In this document: piece by piece, positions 23,878-26,947 of the stretch
How the letters are laid out: each line of letters opens with the position of its first letter
How positions within the stretch are numbered: the first letter of the stretch is position 1
NCBI GenBank assembly: GCA_964502145.1
Contig: CAZCVI010000092.1
Coordinates: 1-26,947 of the forward strand
Reading direction: 5' to 3'
Origin: CAZCVI01 sp964502145
Lineage (GTDB): Bacteria > Acidobacteriota > Aminicenantia > UBA2199
Length of the DNA: 26,947 bases
The notes under the pieces: model-generated
Told to the model about the DNA's origin: nothing
What the model saw: the letters and a program-made list of their open reading frames with translations, nothing else
Databases searched by the model: none
Position numbers and translations under genes: made by a program

Positions 23878-26824
23878 TCAAGGGGAGAAAAATTCCCCCG
23901 ATTTAAATCGCTATGGAGAAAGGTTGACTGACTACCTTTTGGCCATGGTGGAATTTAATAGAGCCTTATTATCCATAAAAAAATTACCTTCCCATGAAAT
24001 CAGCATTGAGGATTCTTTAATAAAAATATTACCCGCCTTACGAAAGGCATTTAGCTCTGAAATTGGATTCTTGGCCAATAGAGATGGGGAGATTTATGCC
24101 ACTTTCCCCGAAACAAACAATATAAATGGCAAAAAGTTACCTTTGACTGCCCATGTTAAAGAAATTATAGAAAATGGAAAAACTTTTGTGGCGGATACTA
24201 GTTCACCAAATTCCCAGGAACTCCAAAAATTAAAGGTAAAATCATTACTTATTATTCGCATAATTACTCCCATCGCTTTGCGACTGATTGGAGTAGCCAA
24301 TGGTAGAAATGCACCTTTCCCCTATCTATCCGAGGATAAGAAGTTTTTCTCTGAATTGATGAAAATCTTCAGTTTTGGGTTGAGTTATCTATTGATAAAG
24401 CAAAAACAAGAACGATACCATTTTTCTAACCGTTACCGTGGGGCACGATTATTGGGTGATTGGGAAAACTTAGCCAGAGCCAGTGAAGATTATGCCCGTT
24501 CCCTCATAAATTCTGAACGACCGGATATTGCCGATAAAAACAATGTGCTATCCGACTATATGGACGCCAAATTAGCTTCATATTTACAGACTCAATCGAA
24601 TACCCCCTTCAAAAAAATGGAAGATAGTAGTTCACGGTCAGATGAGGATGAAGAAATAATTTTACACAAAGGCCCCAATCGAAGTGCCCTTGCTGCGGCA
24701 CGAATTTTTCTGTGTGCCGGATACCTAAAAAGAATGCCGGAATTTACCAGTGATAATATCTTTAAATCCACTGAAATCAAAAACATGGACACAAATGTTG
24801 ATCCAGAACAGATGTGGATTAATGCAGAGACAATACTAACTAATAAAATACCCCTGAACAAGCAATCAGGAACTCATGATGACATCAAGAGTGATCTTGA
24901 TTTTTATGTGGATTTGTTAAGAACAAGATGGTTAAAGATTTATTTTATGGCATGTCAGGGGATACCGAACCCCCTCCCAAAACAAATAAAAATAATTGGT
25001 GACTTATATGCATCGGTATGGAAGCTGACTGTGCAGGTGATACAGATATATCTTGAAGATAGACATCTGGATGCTAATTTACGCATTGATTCCGACTGGC
25101 TCATATCCTGGCTGACCAGTAATGTTCTCTTAAGCAAACGTTTAAATGAGTTTTATGAATTAAAACCGGAAGTTGCCCCAACCACAACTGGAAAGGGAGC
25201 AGAGAAAGAGACCGAGGCCAACCCAATAGCAAGAATGCGGTATCTGAAACATCTAAGTCATCAAATTCTTTTTGTACTACACTGTACCAAGTACGCTAAC
25301 AGAGAAACCGAAATCAAAAAAAGAGATGGAAAAGCTCAATACAAACGTCCACCCTTTGCCGATATTCCTGCTGAACCCGACACAAATCTTTCCGAATCCC
25401 AGTTATACATCATGACCGAATACACTTATCGCGAAATCGGCGTACACCGGGAGCTGCGCATTTTCGAACGACTCAATCAGCAGTTAACTTACGAATTGCC
25501 TCTTTATGGCTCCAGCAATTTTTATCGGGACCACCTATTCCATGTTTTGGATGTCTGCCTTCTGGGGGAATTTCTCCTGAAAAGTTTGCAGCCCAATGGC
25601 ATGGTATCCGTAAAATATAATTTATTGTCTGAAACTCTAAGCAAAGAAAATCTGGATAGATTGTTGAAAAATTGGTATGTTGCGGCCCTGTGCCATGACC
25701 TGGGATATGTGATCGAACAATCAGAAAAATTCATCCAACCGATCGACAATATCAAAGGCGAAGGTCTTTCCCACTTTTCAAACCAATTACAAGAGGGCCT
25801 AAAAAAAGGCAAGGAAGAGATTCAAAAAACTATCCAAAAAATTGTGGACTCTCAATCATCTGACATTCCGTCCGCATTGGCTAAAAAACTAATAGACGAT
25901 CATATTTCCACCGATCATGGTGTTGCCGCTTGGTTGCATCTACGTCAATGGTTGTTGGACGTGAAGGTGCCCCTAGATGATTTTCAACCCGCATTAACTG
26001 CTATACTTCGACACAACCTTTCCGATCAAGAAATTGATATCAAAAAGGAGCCATTATCTTTTCTTTTGATTCTGTGTGATCACCTTCAAGAATGGGGACG
26101 TCCCATTGTCGGTATGGAATACCTATCAAGGCAGGTGATGGAAGGACTACGATTCGGAGAAAAACATAATGTTGAAAAGAAAATCCGTATGAGTGAAATA
26201 CACCTCGCAGGATTAATGCCGGAAATAATTAACCGCAAGAAAGTACTAAAAAAAACCTGTGAGAACTGTGTTTCCCAAGGCCATGCCTCACTGTGCCAGC
26301 TTCATTGCTTACGCACCCAGGCAATAATCAATAAAGAGAAGGGCATTACCTTTACTCTTCCACATAATGAAGCACGCGAAGCCGATTTTGAGCCCTGTAT
26401 CTCCTGGCTGATGTTCTGCCGGGATTTACAGAGCATTAATTATAATAAACAGTCATTGCCTTTTGACATGACCATTAGATTTAAACACGCCCAGCCCCGC
26501 ATTTGGATGGCATTGGACTGGAAACCCTTGGAAATGGATATCTTAGATGAGTATGCCAACACCAATACCAATGACCATCACCACGCCGCCTATCTATGCG
26601 AGTGGATCAAATGCGCACGACAAGGTGTTGAAGGAATCAAATATGAAAGAAATCGAGATGAAGGCACGGAAGAGTTTATCATCTATTTACATAAACTGGA
26701 AAAACCATTGAAACGAGGTCTGGCCGAAGAACATTGGCAACCCTTTTTCCACTGGAAATGGAAATGGTTGAGTCAAAAATATACCACCCAAAACCTAGGT
26801 TCCTGGTACCCAAAACAGGAATAA
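23867..26824 (+). CDS. HD-domain phosphohydrolase with GAF-like N-terminus
   Basis: The 985-aa protein has a GAF-like N-terminal domain (about 30-175), a long helical middle region (190-540) that I cannot assign, and an HD metal-dependent phosphohydrolase domain (about 545-765). Likely metal ligands are His556/His559 in RDHLFHVLD, His610-Asp611 in AALCHDLGY, His684 in STDHGVAAW, His716 in AILRHN and Asp738 in LCDHLQEWGRP. HD enzymes of this layout cleave nucleotides or phosphodiesters; there is no GYP motif, so cyclic-di-GMP is not indicated. A Cys cluster (C798, C801, C810, C814, with His806 and His813) is probably a zinc site. The start has AGGAGA about ten bases upstream and overlaps the receiver gene. 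It is the likely effector of the operon. Confidence 0.88.
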   Translation: MENNQGEKNSPDLNRYGERLTDYLLAMVEFNRALLSIKKLPSHEISIEDSLIKILPALRKAFSSEIGFLANRDGEIYATFPETNNINGKKLPLTAHVKEIIENGKTFVADTSSPNSQELQKLKVKSLLIIRIITPIALRLIGVANGRNAPFPYLSEDKKFFSELMKIFSFGLSYLLIKQKQERYHFSNRYRGARLLGDWENLARASEDYARSLINSERPDIADKNNVLSDYMDAKLASYLQTQSNTPFKKMEDSSSRSDEDEEIILHKGPNRSALAAARIFLCAGYLKRMPEFTSDNIFKSTEIKNMDTNVDPEQMWINAETILTNKIPLNKQSGTHDDIKSDLDFYVDLLRTRWLKIYFMACQGIPNPLPKQIKIIGDLYASVWKLTVQVIQIYLEDRHLDANLRIDSDWLISWLTSNVLLSKRLNEFYELKPEVAPTTTGKGAEKETEANPIARMRYLKHLSHQILFVLHCTKYANRETEIKKRDGKAQYKRPPFADIPAEPDTNLSESQLYIMTEYTYREIGVHRELRIFERLNQQLTYELPLYGSSNFYRDHLFHVLDVCLLGEFLLKSLQPNGMVSVKYNLLSETLSKENLDRLLKNWYVAALCHDLGYVIEQSEKFIQPIDNIKGEGLSHFSNQLQEGLKKGKEEIQKTIQKIVDSQSSDIPSALAKKLIDDHISTDHGVAAWLHLRQWLLDVKVPLDDFQPALTAILRHNLSDQEIDIKKEPLSFLLILCDHLQEWGRPIVGMEYLSRQVMEGLRFGEKHNVEKKIRMSEIHLAGLMPEIINRKKVLKKTCENCVSQGHASLCQLHCLRTQAIINKEKGITFTLPHNEAREADFEPCISWLMFCRDLQSINYNKQSLPFDMTIRFKHAQPRIWMALDWKPLEMDILDEYANTNTNDHHHAAYLCEWIKCARQGVEGIKYERNRDEGTEEFIIYLHKLEKPLKRGLAEEHWQPFFHWKWKWLSQKYTTQNLGSWYPKQE

Positions 26825-26947
26825 ATCCGCCTCCTCGGAAGAGGATAGCATGATGCTCGACCACGAAAAATGAGAAGCTCGGAAAAAGAAGAAAAGAAGA
26901 ACCGTTATATTCTAGTCTTTGATTCACGGCACTGTTGACAAATGGTA
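26825..26947. other. 3' intergenic end of the window
   Basis: A weak CCTC-GAGG stem follows the HD gene's stop, without a T-tract. TTGACA at 26935-26940 could be the -35 of a gene beyond the window. Nothing else is seen. Confidence 0.35.

Overview
The window comes from a diderm (Gram-negative-type) bacterium of low-to-moderate GC. The evidence is an outer-membrane beta-barrel protein ending in Phe, a periplasmic zinc-binding protein, a bactofilin and signal peptides. No rRNA, tRNA or lineage marker lets me place it further. Long AT-rich intergenic spacers, periodic repeats and very large signalling proteins recall uncultured sediment or groundwater lineages, but that is an impression only. 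Genes mostly have AGGAGG-type ribosome binding sites and sigma-70-like promoters (TTGACA-N17-TATAAT).

Layout. 1-860: decayed fragment of an IS256-type transposase, then gene-poor AT-rich DNA. 860-3236: a nitroreductase, a small secreted protein on the minus strand, and a TumA-like antitoxin whose partner toxin seems reduced to a 16-codon stub. 3237-6690: a zinc-uptake locus (small His-rich membrane protein, His-rich outer-membrane barrel, ZnuA-like binding protein, ZnuB-like permease) closed by a strong terminator; no ATPase gene is present. 6855-9671: a small acidic protein, then on the minus strand signal peptidase I (lepB) followed by an FAD-dependent dehydrogenase. 9791-13507: a REC-PAS-HisKA-HATPase-REC hybrid kinase, and on the minus strand a zinc-ribbon/TM/PDZ protein and a bactofilin. 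13720-18655: adenylosuccinate lyase (purB) with a macrodomain protein, then a DegT aminotransferase, a GT2 glycosyltransferase and a SAM methyltransferase that look like a surface-sugar module.

18656-19898 is a 1.2 kb gene-free stretch: a 12-copy, 21-nt tandem array inside a long imperfect inverted repeat, with GAGTGATTTT-type repeats that look like insertion-sequence ends. Immediately downstream (19899-26824) is a tight three-gene operon: a 1143-aa multi-GAF/PAS protein with a divergent kinase-type ATPase domain, a 180-aa divergent receiver with an internal 54-nt duplication, and a 985-aa GAF-like/HD-phosphohydrolase protein with a Cys cluster. I read this as a sensor-relay-effector module; it is the best candidate here for an undescribed system.

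A second theme is a family of intergenic elements made of 9-nt periodic repeats. Three of them fold into long hairpins of unrelated sequence but the same architecture (1431-1530, 2851-2944, 13591-13666), and a fourth is one-sided (6711-6746).
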